NCBI GenBank assembly: GCA_947683425.1
Contig: CANTUQ010000009.1
Coordinates: forward strand, 10,865,001-10,929,000
Length of the DNA stretch: 64,000 bases
From: Excoecaria cochinchinensis
Lineage: Eukaryota; Streptophyta; Magnoliopsida; Malpighiales; Euphorbiaceae
Direction of reading: 5' to 3'
Each line of letters begins with the position of its first letter. Position 1 is the first letter of the stretch. The position numbers and the translations under genes are program-made. Under the pieces are notes generated by a model. The model had not been told where the DNA came from. It did no database searches and saw nothing but the letters and a program-made list of their open reading frames with translations. Positions 39,364 to 50,544 of the stretch are shown piece after piece.

Positions 39364-40816
39364 GGATGGTAATAATGCAAATAATAATAATAATGAATGA
39401 TATGTAATATGAAAACAGAATAATCAATTGGAAGTGATATTAACAATGGTAATAATAATAATAATATTATTAATGAACTACATGGCAGCAACCTATAATA
39501 ATAATAATGGTAATAATAATAAAAACAATGGATGGACCAAATAGTGATGGTAATAGTGATAATGACAACATTGCTACATGAGGATAATATCAAATAACAA
39601 GGGTAATGATAATATAAATGGGGATTGGTGACCAACGGCAAAACAAGTAAAAATTAAACTATAAAATCAAATCAAATCCACATAGAGAAGTTGGACCAAA
39701 AGCAAGGCTAGGGATGTCAACAGTAGCAAAAATAGAAACTATTAACCATGAATAAATATGACAATAGCAACAAAAAAAATATTAACAACAATAAATACCT
39801 TACAAAAAATGAGGATGAGTTCAAGAATATTTACCCTCAGAATTTTTAGATTGGGAAAACGGTGTCCCGATCGATCTTCCTTGTCGGATTTGTAATGATA
39901 AATATTTGAAGAAAATGTAGAATCAAATATTTTGAAATAAAATCAAGAAAATACTTTGGTAAAAATATTTTTGGTGGATGATTTGAGCAAAAAGAAATTA
40001 ATTTTTCCAAGCCCAAATCACACAAGAAAATGGATTATTATTTTTTTTAAGAGCCATCCAAGATTAAAGCTTGAGAGAAAAAGAAAAAGAAACTAAGGGA
40101 CTAGCTCCTGGAGAGAAAAGGTTGAAAGAAAAAAAAACATTCAAAATAATTGCCGTGCTTGAAAATGAGGGAAAAAATCTTCATTTAAGCTTGTCTTGGC
40201 AAAAAATGGCAAAAGACAAAAAATCTTTTATTTTTAGTTAATCCAAAATATCACAAAATGGTGAAACAATGGGAAATGTCAGACTGAAAAAAAAATTTAG
40301 ACTGAAAACAGCGAAAAAAATGGACAGGCGAAGACCAGGTCGCGCGGAGAGGGCAAGGGCGCATGGCGGGCAGCCTGCTGCGCGCGTGGTGCCCCCGCAC
40401 CGCGCGCGGCAGGTAGCTGCCTCGCCCGCAGGGGGGGCGCGAGGCGCCCCCCGCCTCGCGCGCAGGGGCTGCGCGCGAGGCCCCCCGCCTCTCGCGCAGG
40501 GGCCTCGCACGAGGCACCTGCCTCGCGCGCAGGCGCCCCTGCGCTCTGGGGCGGCCTGCCGCGCAGGCAGCCCCGCGCTGCAGCAGGCGGCCTGCGCGAC
40601 CTTTTTTTTTTTTTTAAATTTTGACACAAAATTAATATATATTTTTTTACTCCATCTTAATTTTAATTTCCCCAAAAATATATTTTAATTATTTTTCTAA
40701 AAAACACATCTCTTGACAAGGAACGATCGATTCTCACCTTTCTTGCCGAAAATCGGTCTTTTATTTTATCATCGGGTAATCCTGATCTTGGACCGCCTCG
40801 GGACCTGGTGTCTACA
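38072..40816 (-). repeat. E6 3' LTR
   Basis: 2745 bp. Includes (TAA)n at 39312-39362 and a CpG-rich block at 40330-40602 made of repeats of CCTCGCGCGCAGGGG. Confidence 0.94.
40330..40602 (-). repeat. CpG-rich block in the E6 3' LTR
   Basis: Very GC-rich, with CGCGCGAGG and CCTCGCGCG arms repeated so that many inverted repeats form. Spurious ORFs in all frames arise from it. Counterpart in the 5' LTR at 48405-48712 has a different repeat number. Confidence 0.9.
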
Positions 40817-40832
40817 GTTGCCCCCAATTTTG
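40817..40832 (-). other. E6 polypurine tract
   Basis: On the minus strand AAAATTGGGGGCAAC adjoining the LTR. Confidence 0.8.
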
Positions 40833-40974
40833 GGGAACTTAGAACGCAGGTGCCTAAGTGAGCCAAAATTCAGAAAAGAAGGGAAGAGACGCGTAGCTGA
40901 GGCGGTTGCTTTCCGAACTTGGTCCTGCCAACTTGTCGGCATCAAAGGATTACTACTGGTCACATGATTGAGGA

Positions 40975-41752
40975 ACGTCAGCTCGTCGACGTGAAACCAT
41001 GGCTGAACGACTGATAAACACCAGCTTGTCGGTGTGTGAAGGCGCCAGACTTTGAAGAACGCGATTGATGAAACACCAGCTTGTCGGTGTGTGAAACCAC
41101 GGCTGAGCGACTGATAAACACCAGCTTGTCGGTGTGTGAAGGCGCCAGACTTTGAAGAACGCGATTGATGAAACACCAGCTTGTCGGTGTGTGAAACCAC
41201 GGCTGAGTGATTGACAAACACCAGCTTGTCGGTGTGTGAAGGCGCCAGACTTTGAAGAATGCGATTGATGAAACACCAGCTTGTCGGTGTGTGAAACCAC
41301 GGCTGAGCGACTGATAAACACCAGCTTGTCGGTGTGTGAAGGCGCCAGACTTTGAAGAACGCGATTGATGAAACACCAGCTTGTCGGTGTGTGAAACCAC
41401 GGCTGAGCGACTGATAAACACCAGCTTGTCGGTGTGTGAAGGCGCCAGACTTTGAAGAACGCGATTGATGAAACACCAGCTTGTCGGTGTGTGAAACCAC
41501 GGCTGAGTGACTGATAAACACCAGCTTGTCGGTGTGTGAAGGCGCAAGACTTTGAAGAACGCGATTGATGAAACACAAGCTTGTCGGTGTGTGAAACCAC
41601 GGCTGAGCAACTGATAAACACCAGCTTGTCGGTGTGTGAAGGCGCCAGACTTTGCAGAACGCGATTGATAGAACACCAGCTTGTCGGTGTGTGAAACCAC
41701 GGCTGAGCGACTGATAAACACCAGCTTGTCGGTGTGTGAAGGCGCCAGACTT
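40975..41752 (-). repeat. 100-bp tandem repeat in the E6 3' UTR
   Basis: GGCGCCAGAC recurs at 41041, 41141, 41241, 41341, 41441, 41541, 41641 and 41741: exactly 100-bp steps. Each unit has two copies of a 24-bp AACACCAGCTTGTCGGTGTG element. All three minus frames (the sense strand of E6) are open throughout; these long ORFs are not taken as genes. Confidence 0.96.
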
Positions 41753-43707
41753 TCCTGCGAAATCAAAAGAGACTTGTATGCAAGGGTAAGTTATGCATGT
41801 GCATATGCATATGTTATGTAAGATGCAAGACAAGGATTCATCCGAGTGGATTTGGAGCCGAAAGCCGGTTTGGTCGTAATTTGCAGCAAGATCGGTGCCC
41901 CCCAGAATTGCTTTTGAATTTCATGCCTTTAGGGGGTTATGAGGCTCTCCTCTGATACCTGTAGTCATTATTTGAAGGTAGTGCGTCCCTCACGGATTTT
42001 CACACTAGCTTTTCTTAGTGGGAGATGCGTCCTTGTCGGATTTTCACATAACCCTGTGCCTTATTTTTTGCCTGGAATGGACCCAACCCAATCCAGCGGC
42101 TTTTATTTATTTCATTTTTCGTAGGGCAGACTGCATGTCGCCAGGTTTTCACCCTGCCCTTTGGCCTAACTTTTGCTTAGAGCGCCAGTCACGGTTTTCA
42201 TCTCTAACGGCTTTTTTTTTCTTTTTTTTTTTAAGAGAAGTTGGAGTTGTTGCGAAAGGCTTTCGGGTATAATTGGCATGTGCTTATATCTCAGGCTTTG
42301 GTTGTATGTGTTTGGCTCTTTATTAGGAAGGTGCTGTAGGGTTGGCTTCACAGTGGGTAGCAGGATGAGATGACTGAAGTGCCTGAGTGGTGAGAATGGT
42401 AGAGGGTAGATAGTTGTTGTAAAAGGTCTTTCAGGTATAATCGGCGTGTGTTTGCGTCTTAGGCCAAGGTTGTCTGAGCTTGGTTTCTATCATGAGGGTG
42501 CTATAGAATTGGCTTCACAGTTCATAACAGGAGGAGCTGACTGAAGTGCCGGAGTGGCGAGAGTGGCAAGGGGTAGATGGTAGCAACGTGTTGGTTTCAT
42601 ATCTGACTGAGACAACTTTGAGTGTGCAAGATGAACTGCTCTGGTCATACCAATACATCTTTGCATAAATGCATATATTTCAATCTGATTTCATATCACA
42701 TGATCACTATTTGGCATTAACTCGAAAAATATGGGACATCATCTAATCTCGGGATAGATCTTGAGAGCATCAAACTCCTGTTATCAATCAGCCCTTGCGG
42801 GTTTTCTTGATTGAATATTTTCTCTCTTATTTTTTTTTAGCCTTTGCCATGGACCCTCTTTCAGTTCGTCAATATTGGTTGAATTTGCTTTCATCTTTGT
42901 TAGCCGGAGAGACTGCTGCTTCTGAGAGTGATTCTTCTTAGTATCAAAGTTTTGGTCTTATCGCTTGTGCAGACTGGTTGAGTTGATGGGTTACTTATTT
43001 GGGGCTTGAATGTGAAGTTTCATGCTTGGCTTTTATTGGCTTTGGCGGTTCAGCTTGAATGATCTGGGGTACTTTTATCGATTTTGGTGGTTTAAACCCT
43101 GGAATGGCCTTTCAACGGCCGGGCTAGGGTAACAGGTTGGGCTTGGATGATTTGGGGTACTTTTATTGGCCTTGGTAGTTCAAGCTTTCGAAATGGTTTT
43201 CGTCGGCTGGGATTGGATGGATGGCTCGGGGGTTAGCCTTTTTGGTCCTTTTCAGTAGCTAAGAAGAATGGCAATGTGCAGACATGTGTAGATTAACGGG
43301 ATTTGAACGAATCTTGCTCCCAAATAGCATTCCCTTGCCCCCTGATCAACTCTCTCTTTTCTTTACACCCCAATTTTTCAATTTTTTTTTACAACCAAAT
43401 TTTTTTTTTTTTTACAACCCAATTTATTTATTTTTTTTTTGCGCCCCAATTTTCTTTCTTTTAACAAACTTTGCTCAAATCCTAAAGTTTACATATACGT
43501 GCACTTTTCATCTTAACCACTGGGACCATTGTTGTTTAATTTGGTCGGGCATTAAATTTGGGTAAGAAATTTGGCTATGAGGGTTTTGGATGGTTAAGGG
43601 TCAGTCATAATCGGTTTTGAGGGTGCACATTTCAAAGGGGTCGAGAGGAAAAAGGTCATATGGCTTGGTTTCGACGGGTTGTATATTCTTCGTGGTGGTT
43701 TTGAGTT
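41753..43707 (-). other. E6 3' region
   Basis: No gene. Holds the conserved intron-like block (41966-42230), an imperfect direct duplication of about 167 bp (42255-42420 and 42422-42600), the post-integrase block near 42780 and T-rich runs (43380-43460). Confidence 0.55.
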
Positions 43708-44266
43708 TTATTCGTCTAACTTTTGATGTAGCTTTCGAAGTTCGAGTTTATTCGGCAGCGCCATATGCATCCCAAATGTTGGGGGGTGCAAAAGAATGGT
43801 TTCTAAAATTTGGTTTGTCGTCATGTTGGCACGAGGAAGTGGCATGATCTCAAGAATATCCTTGTCAATCTTCAGCATGTCATGCCAGATCCGTGCAAAG
43901 GCTTCTTTTTTTTTTATATCTCTCAAATTTTTATCTCACTTCAGGAGTCATAACAGATGCTATCGAGATTTTATTTGGATTCCCCAAAGTTCCGAGACTA
44001 GATGGAGTCGTATTAATTGAGTTAATGTCAAAATGAATGGATGCATCGTGATCATGAGAAATGAAATTATTAGAAACATCATACAAATAAGCAAAAAGTA
44101 TTCATTTCAGTTAACAAAACCAGAATTAAAAATGTCAACATCTAATAGTTCTGGGATAAGAAGAACATCTGAATAGCTATCTTCTTCCGGTTTCCATCGG
44201 TAGGGCTGTTTTGGCCAACGGTTCCTCGCCATCCGCAGGAACCACCTTCATCCTCCACTTAGGTAT
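43708..44266 (-). pseudogene. Pre-RT linker and RT N-terminus remnant of E6
   Basis: Contains the FARIWHDMLKIDKDI segment, equivalent to the FAWTYKDMPGIDRDV start of E1 RT, and the conserved linker at 43926-44100. RT ends right after this, at the same place as in E5. Confidence 0.65.
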
Positions 44267-44986
44267 TCAATTTGTCTTCCTCTGCTCCTTTTGCTCTTCC
44301 GGATCAAACATTAATGCTTGAATACGATCTCTCAGGGGACGACAATAGTCTGTTCTGTGCCCCGTGTACTGGTGATATGCACAATACCAGTCTGTTCTGT
44401 GTCTAGACTGTCCTTGGCTTGGGGCAGGCCCAACTGGCAAGGGTTGCAACTTCCCTTTCTTGATGAGGCGGGTGAAGTGCCAAGATAATGGTTTGCCTGG
44501 GATAGTGAGGTATTTTGGAGCCATTCCGATGGCTGAGACTTCTGCTACTCTGTCATTGTCCCCATTATCACTACTGTTACCATGGTGGCCCACTCCTAGA
44601 CTTATAGTGTCAACACTAGTACCGTCAAGAGGTGCTTGGGTTGTCGCAGCTGTGCCTGGCTTAAATCGGTTAAGTGTAGCTGCAGTAACTTGGGCTTGAA
44701 GAACTAGTGCCACAACATCCAACCTTTCCTTAATTGTGGCCGACAATCTCTTTTCAAGCTCTTCGAACCTTTTATCAACTTCTTGGGCAATTAAGACACG
44801 AGCATCCTCCCCAATAGGTGACTTAACTTGTTTGACAACAGGGGCCATAGGCGGCTGCTTGGCCTTGGGTGCTATTTGAGCAGTGATACTTTCCATCATG
44901 GCCAACATTTTCCTTTCGAATTCCCCAAGTCTCTTATCTAGGTCTTGCACCGTCAAAGCACTAATCCCTTGTGGTAATTCTGCCAT
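44267..44986 (-). CDS. Capsid-less Gag-like protein of E6
   Basis: 239 codons from ATG at 44986 (MAELPQG, the position of the Gag start in E5). The N-terminal 100 residues are helical with Arg/Glu heptads (LDKRLGEFERKML, then DKRFEELEKRL). A low-complexity linker leads to LSWHFTRLIKKGKLQPL and the intact zinc knuckle CAYHQYTGHRTDYC. The FDGTSDP..DWY capsid domain between them is missing. It ends normally shortly after the knuckle. Possibly a nucleic-acid-binding protein that helps packaging by a partner's particles; this is inference. Confidence 0.72.
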   Translation of the reverse strand: MAELPQGISALTVQDLDKRLGEFERKMLAMMESITAQIAPKAKQPPMAPVVKQVKSPIGEDARVLIAQEVDKRFEELEKRLSATIKERLDVVALVLQAQVTAATLNRFKPGTAATTQAPLDGTSVDTISLGVGHHGNSSDNGDNDRVAEVSAIGMAPKYLTIPGKPLSWHFTRLIKKGKLQPLPVGPAPSQGQSRHRTDWYCAYHQYTGHRTDYCRPLRDRIQALMFDPEEQKEQRKTN

Positions 44987-46105
44987 TGATAATTGGTCTG
45001 TCAGCAGTTGAGAACGATTCAAAATCCCAAACAGGCACTAGTTCTAGCAATCCAAAGGGCAGATATGTGCTCACTAGTCGGCCGTCGGAATCTTTAGTCC
45101 ACTTGGATGAATCTAGAATGGCTGAAAGATCAAGATTGTTAGAATGATGCATGGATGACATATACAATGCATGATCGTGCCATACAAATAGTCTTTGATG
45201 AGTGCAGGGTCAATGGACTACCACGATACGATGGGATGCATGGAAGGAATTACATACAGGATGGTATGTACATGCGAAAAATGATATGCAGACGAGAGGA
45301 TATATACACACATAGCATGAGAGAAAATATATTATTGTTTATATACATGCATATTTACTTTATTGACATGCATGAATGACATGCAATGCATGAGCATGCT
45401 GTGCAGTAACCACAACCACATGCAAGCAAGTAGATCCTTCCGACCTTATCACTTCCACACGCGAGGTCGTGCGGTCTCTTTCCTAGGTGGGCTTCGTCCG
45501 AGGGTTAACAGGGAACCCATCGGACACGTATGGTGCTCGGTGGAAAACCGACAGCATAACAGTCTTAATCTAATGCGCATTCGTATGAGTTTTGGCCACT
45601 ACGTATTTTGGCAATTCAATCAAGTTAAGATGGGCTTACCGGGGCATGAAAGCCTTTGATAAAAGTCCATTTTAAATTGGTTGATTTTGTCTAATACGTG
45701 ATGGCCCATATCACAAGCATTGTATTAAGGAGCATACCACCTAGTGGAAGTTTCTATTTGCCATTAGATGAGCTTTGGTCAAGGTGATGAATTTTTGGTT
45801 ACCCAAGCATGATCCCTGCCAACGGGTCTAACTCGTCATGAGTATAGCGACCGATCGGGTCGTCATTTTGATATACCAAAAAGGTACAAGGCTTGGGCTG
45901 GTGATTATCCTTAACACTTCCCTACAATGAGTGAAAGTAGGGTCGTGCTTCGGGAATGCACCGGGGTAAGATAGGGACCAACTAGCGTAAGTCTAAGGCT
46001 CTAAGATGCAATGCAAATTTTTGAAAAGAGATAGAATTTTAAGTTTTAAAAACCCAATTATACATTTTAACCAAAGCACTTTCGGAGTGAAGTCTCAAAT
46101 ACAAG
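44987..46105 (-). other. E6 5' leader
   Basis: No gene; conserved with the leaders of E1, E3 and E5. Confidence 0.7.
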
Positions 46106-46124
46106 TCCCCAGTGGAGTCGCCAC
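46106..46124 (-). other. E6 primer-binding site
   Basis: GTGGCGACTCCACTGGGGA on the minus strand, abutting the LTR. Confidence 0.7.
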
Positions 46125-47365
46125 TGTGATGCGCGCCGAACCCGGGAACCCAGCAAGGGCCCTCGCTTTGAATCCGCCATTGGGATTCGAGGTATGAAGG
46201 TTCGCGTCTTTTGATCATGGGCGCCATGAGACATCATCGGTATGCTCCTCTCAATAGAACATTGGGGAGTATGACCTAGCCTATTGACGCCTAAAGGCAC
46301 CTTGGAGGTATTTGGAGTCGCCACCCAATTTGCAAGAAATTGGGAAAAGGTTTCTCACCTCTATTGGTCTAAACCAGAGATATGATGTCCGGAACTTCCC
46401 TCTTATTTATGCTTTGGTTAAATATAAATGGATTCTTAACTTCTTAAAATTATATCTCTCATCTCATGCGATCAATGCATTTAATTTAAATTGCGCATTT
46501 CAAGCACGTAAAGGAAGTAAATAAAAGCGATAAAGCAATAGATAGAGAAAGCGGTAAACACGTAAGCACACAATTACAAGAGAAATAAGGGCGGAATACA
46601 ACCCCCATTGGAAGGAAGTGAAGCTATAAATGGGATGGAATACAATCCCCAAAAATAAATAAACTTGCCCCAAAATTATTACAATGGGCCCAAAAAAGAA
46701 ATGAACTTTGAATTTAAAACACTCACCCAAGATTAAAATAAAAGAACATACATAAATGCATTATTTAAGGAACGTTGGTTCCTTCGCACTTGTTCGAAAT
46801 TTAGGAACATTGGTTCCTTCGTATTAATTTGAAGAGGGTTCGAAGAGTCATTTTTGATTGCTTGAATTAAAAGACCGGGATGAGTGATCCCATTTTTGTA
46901 GAAAATTTGACTCTTCGTTTTAATTGTGACATTTTTATTGTCGGGCTAAAATAAGGGACATTGGTCCCGATTTTATTAGTGAAAATTCCAATTTAATTAT
47001 TGAAATATTTTTGTGATTTTTTTATCGCACGCGTGCACAAATAAAATAAATATTTACAAATAAGCACGTAACACATAAAGAGAGAGTCGAAAAGATCTCA
47101 CCAAACCGGAGTGACTCTCCACGCATTGCGACCCATCCGGGGAGTCACGGGGGGCTCAAATAACCCGATTCAAGTTAAACTCATACACAAATAATATCAA
47201 CAATATTAGTAAATATTCAAAGTGAGTTAATCAAACAAATGATAAATATAATAATAATAACAATGATAGCAATGCAACAAAATAAATTAAATTATCAACA
47301 GTAAATAATAATGCAACAATAAAGAGGATGAATAGTAGACATAATAATCATAATAAAACCATGTG

Positions 47366-47440
<75 letters not shown>

Positions 47441-48931
47441 GGATGGTAATAATGCAAATAATAATAATAATGAATGATATGTAATATGAAAACAGAATAA
47501 TCAATTGGAAGTGATATTAACAATGGTAATAATAATAATAATATTATTAATGAACTACATGGCAGCAACCTATAATAATAATAATGGTAATAATAATAAA
47601 AACAATGGATGGACCAAATAGTGATGGTAATAGTGATAATGACAACATTGCTACATGAGGATAATATCAAATAACAAGGGTAATGATAATATAAATGGGG
47701 ATTGGTGACCAACGGCAAAACAAGTAAAAATTAAACTATAAAATCAAATCAAATCCACATAGAGAAGTTGGACCAAAAGCAAGGCTAGGGATGTCAACAG
47801 TAGCAAAAATAGAAACTATTAACCATGAATAAATATGATAATAGCAACAAAAAAAATATTAACAACAATAAATACCTTACAAAAAATGAGGATGAGTTCA
47901 AGAATATTTACCCTCAGAATTTTTAGATTGGGGAAACGGTGTCCCGATCGATCTTCCTTGTCGGATTTGTAATGATAAATATTTGAAGAAAATGTAGAAT
48001 CAAATATTTTGAAATAAAATCAAGAAAATACTTTGGTAAAAATATTTTTGGTGGATGATTTGAGCAAAAAGAAATTAATTTTTCCAAGCCCAAATCACAC
48101 AAGAAAATGGATTATGTATTTTTTTTAAGAGCCATCCAAGATTAAAGCTTGAGAGAAAAAGAAAAAGAAACTAAGGGACTAGCTCCTGGAGAGAAAAGGT
48201 TGAAAGAAAAAAAACCTTCAAAATAATTGCCGTGCTTGAAAATGAGGGAAAAAATCTTCATTTAAGCTTGTCTTGGCAAAAAATGGCAAAAAACAAAAAA
48301 TCTTTTATTTTTAGTTAATCCAAAATATCACAAAATGGTGAAACAATGGGAAATGTCAGACTGAAAAAAAAATTCAGATTGAAAACAGCGAAAAAAATGG
48401 ACAGGCGAAGACCAGGTCGCGCGGAGAGGGCAAGGGAGCGCAGCAGGCAGCCTGCTGCGCGCGTGGTGCCCCCGCACCGCGCGCGGCAGGCAGCTGCCTC
48501 GCGCGCAGGGGGGCACCGAGCGCCCCCCCGCCTCGCGCGCAGGGGCTGTGCGTGAGGCCCCCTACCTCGCGCGCAGGGGGGGGCGCGGCGCCCCCCGCCT
48601 CGCGCGCAAGGGCTGCGTGCGAGGTCCCGTACCTCGCGCGCAGGCGCCCTTGCGCGCTGGGGCGGCCTGCCGTGCAGGCAGCCCCGTGCTGCCGCAGGCG
48701 GCTTTCGCGACCTTTTTTTTAAAAAATAAAAAATTTTGACACAAAATTAATATATATTTTTTTACTCCATCTTAATTTTAATTTCCCCAAAAATATATTT
48801 TAATTATTTTCCGAAAAAACACATCTCTTGACAAGGAACGATCGATTCTCACCTTTCTTGCCGAAAATCGGTCTTCTATTTCATCATCGGGTAATCCTGA
48901 TCTTGGACCGCCTCGGGACCCGGTGTCTACA
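46125..48931 (-). repeat. E6 5' LTR
   Basis: 2807 bp; longer than the 3' copy mainly through (TAA)n at 47364-47440 and the CpG block (48405-48712). Confidence 0.94.
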
Positions 48932-50063
48932 GTACCTCTGGGCTTGTCCTACCACAGTAGCTGAGACCTCTGCCGTCTTACCATTTTTATTACTACTGCT
49001 TCCAGCACCGCCTAATTTATATCCTGACTGGTTCCCGAAACCTTTCCTAGTAAAGTTATTTTGGCTTGCTTTCTTTGCTAGGTAAGCTCCTTCAGCCTCT
49101 ACAGCAATGTCTTTATGTGAATCCCAATCTCTGAGCCCCTTAAAGCTGAGCAAGTCCCTCAAGTAAGGTCAGGAGTTCCTGATAAATAACCTGATCTGGT
49201 CAGCAGTGTTAGGCTTTCGCTTCATCTCCATGATCCTATTCCTCCATTTGGTGAGGTATTCACGGAATGACTCACCAATCCTTTACTGTAAGAGTTAGAG
49301 GTCTTTTAAGGTGAACTCCATTCTGGTGCTGTAGTCGTAGTGCTTCATAAATTCTTCAGTTAAAAGGTCCCAGTCCTTCTTGGACCTCCTGTCCAACCCG
49401 TGATTCCAGTCTACTGCCGGACCCACTAGACTAAGGCAGAAATATTCCACCTTTGCTTCTTGGTCAACCCTGTGCCCTTCATTACCAGGGTATACAGCTT
49501 GATGTATGCAGATGGGTCTGAAGTACCATCGAACTTCGGCAGCTCAAGCATCTTTAACCTTTGGGGCAGTAACTCTTCATCCCCCAGATCTCTATCTTCA
49601 GGGTTGACCCCTTCCCAGCTGATAACATACTGGAGATTGCCTCAATCTGCTGACTCATCTCTCTTATTGCCTCATCTTCTACCATGGGTGCTCTGGCCCT
49701 CAAAACTTGAGGTGCTATTATCTTTTCATCTTCCTCCTCTATCAAAAAATCCTCATTGGGATTGAGGATCCTTTCCCTTCTTGGCTCAATAGGCACAATA
49801 GCTCTATGCTCATTGACAGGTTGACGGGCATCATTACCAATAAAAGGAGCCTCCCTGCCAGTAGGTGGTTCGACTTGCCCCCCAGCATGGACTATTGGTG
49901 GTTATGGAGTGATAGGTGGCTATGGAGCAACAGGTGCTTGTGAAGCAGGAGGATGAGCAATCCTATCGGCCATGGCACCCATCGTAACTAACATCCTCCG
50001 TTCAAAGTCCTCTAGTCTCCTAGCAAGGTCTTGAGTGGTCAAAGCTCCGGTTTCCTCTGCCAT
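48932..50063 (-). pseudogene. gag: Gag N-terminal and capsid part of E5
   Basis: Starts at ATG 50063 (MAEETGALTTQDLARRLEDF). Capsid pieces follow through 48940: a KGLRDWDSHKDIAVEAEGAYLAKK stretch at about 49060-49140 matches E1 Gag. Frame changes occur near 49180-49330 and 49530-49560. The left end is the right E6 duplication GTACC (48932-48936). Confidence 0.72.
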
Positions 50064-50544
50064 CGATGATTCTATGGATGATTCACTGATCGATGAGAGT
50101 GACTCAGAATCCCAGTTAGACACTAATTTCGGCAACTTCAAGAGGAAACTTGTCCTTACTACTCGACTATCGGAACCTCTAGTCCACTTAGATTAATCTA
50201 TGATGGCTGAAAGATTTAAATTGTTAGATTGATGCATGAATGACATATACAATGCATAATCATGTGTTATGCAACATTTACAACCACATACAAGTAAGTA
50301 GATCCTTCTAATCTTATTACTCCCACACATGAGGTAATGCGGTCTCTTTCCTAGGTGGGCTTAATCCATGGGTCAATGGGGAACCCAATGGATGCGTATG
50401 GTGCTCGGCGGAAAACGGCAGCATAACATCTCTTAATTAATGCACATACTTATGAATTTTAGCCTTTATGTATTTAAACATTTCAACTAATTTAAGATGG
50501 GCTCACTGAGGCATGAAAGCCTTTGATAAAAGACCATTTAATTT
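50064..50544 (-). other. E5 leader, part before S2
   Basis: No gene; ends with AATTT (50540-50544), the left duplication of S2. Continues at 53181-53607. Confidence 0.7.

Larger units (their letters stand above)
38072..48931 (-). mobile_element. E6: non-autonomous Tat element with complete LTRs
   Basis: 10,860 bp. LTRs 38072-40816 and 46125-48931, primer site 46106-46124, polypurine tract 40817-40830, and a perfect GTACC duplication. The 5.3-kb interior (read leftwards) has a leader, a short intact Gag-like ORF lacking capsid, a pre-RT remnant, a 3' region and a 100-bp tandem repeat. RT core, RNase H and integrase are absent. LTRs differ by roughly 1-2% plus microsatellite and GC-block length changes. 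Confidence 0.93.

Noticed and set aside
39234..39641. Tyr/Ile/Leu-rich ORFs here and at 47287-47718 and 54622-54882
   Set aside because: Translations of (TAA)n microsatellites and AT-rich DNA.
40238..40688. Arg/Ala/Pro-rich ORFs on both strands, also at 48328-48744
   Set aside because: Arise from the CpG-rich LTR block, open in several frames on both strands.
40769..41833. A 354-codon minus-strand ORF and two overlapping ORFs in other frames
   Set aside because: They run through the exact 100-bp tandem repeat; the peptide only cycles through the three frames of the repeat. No domain.
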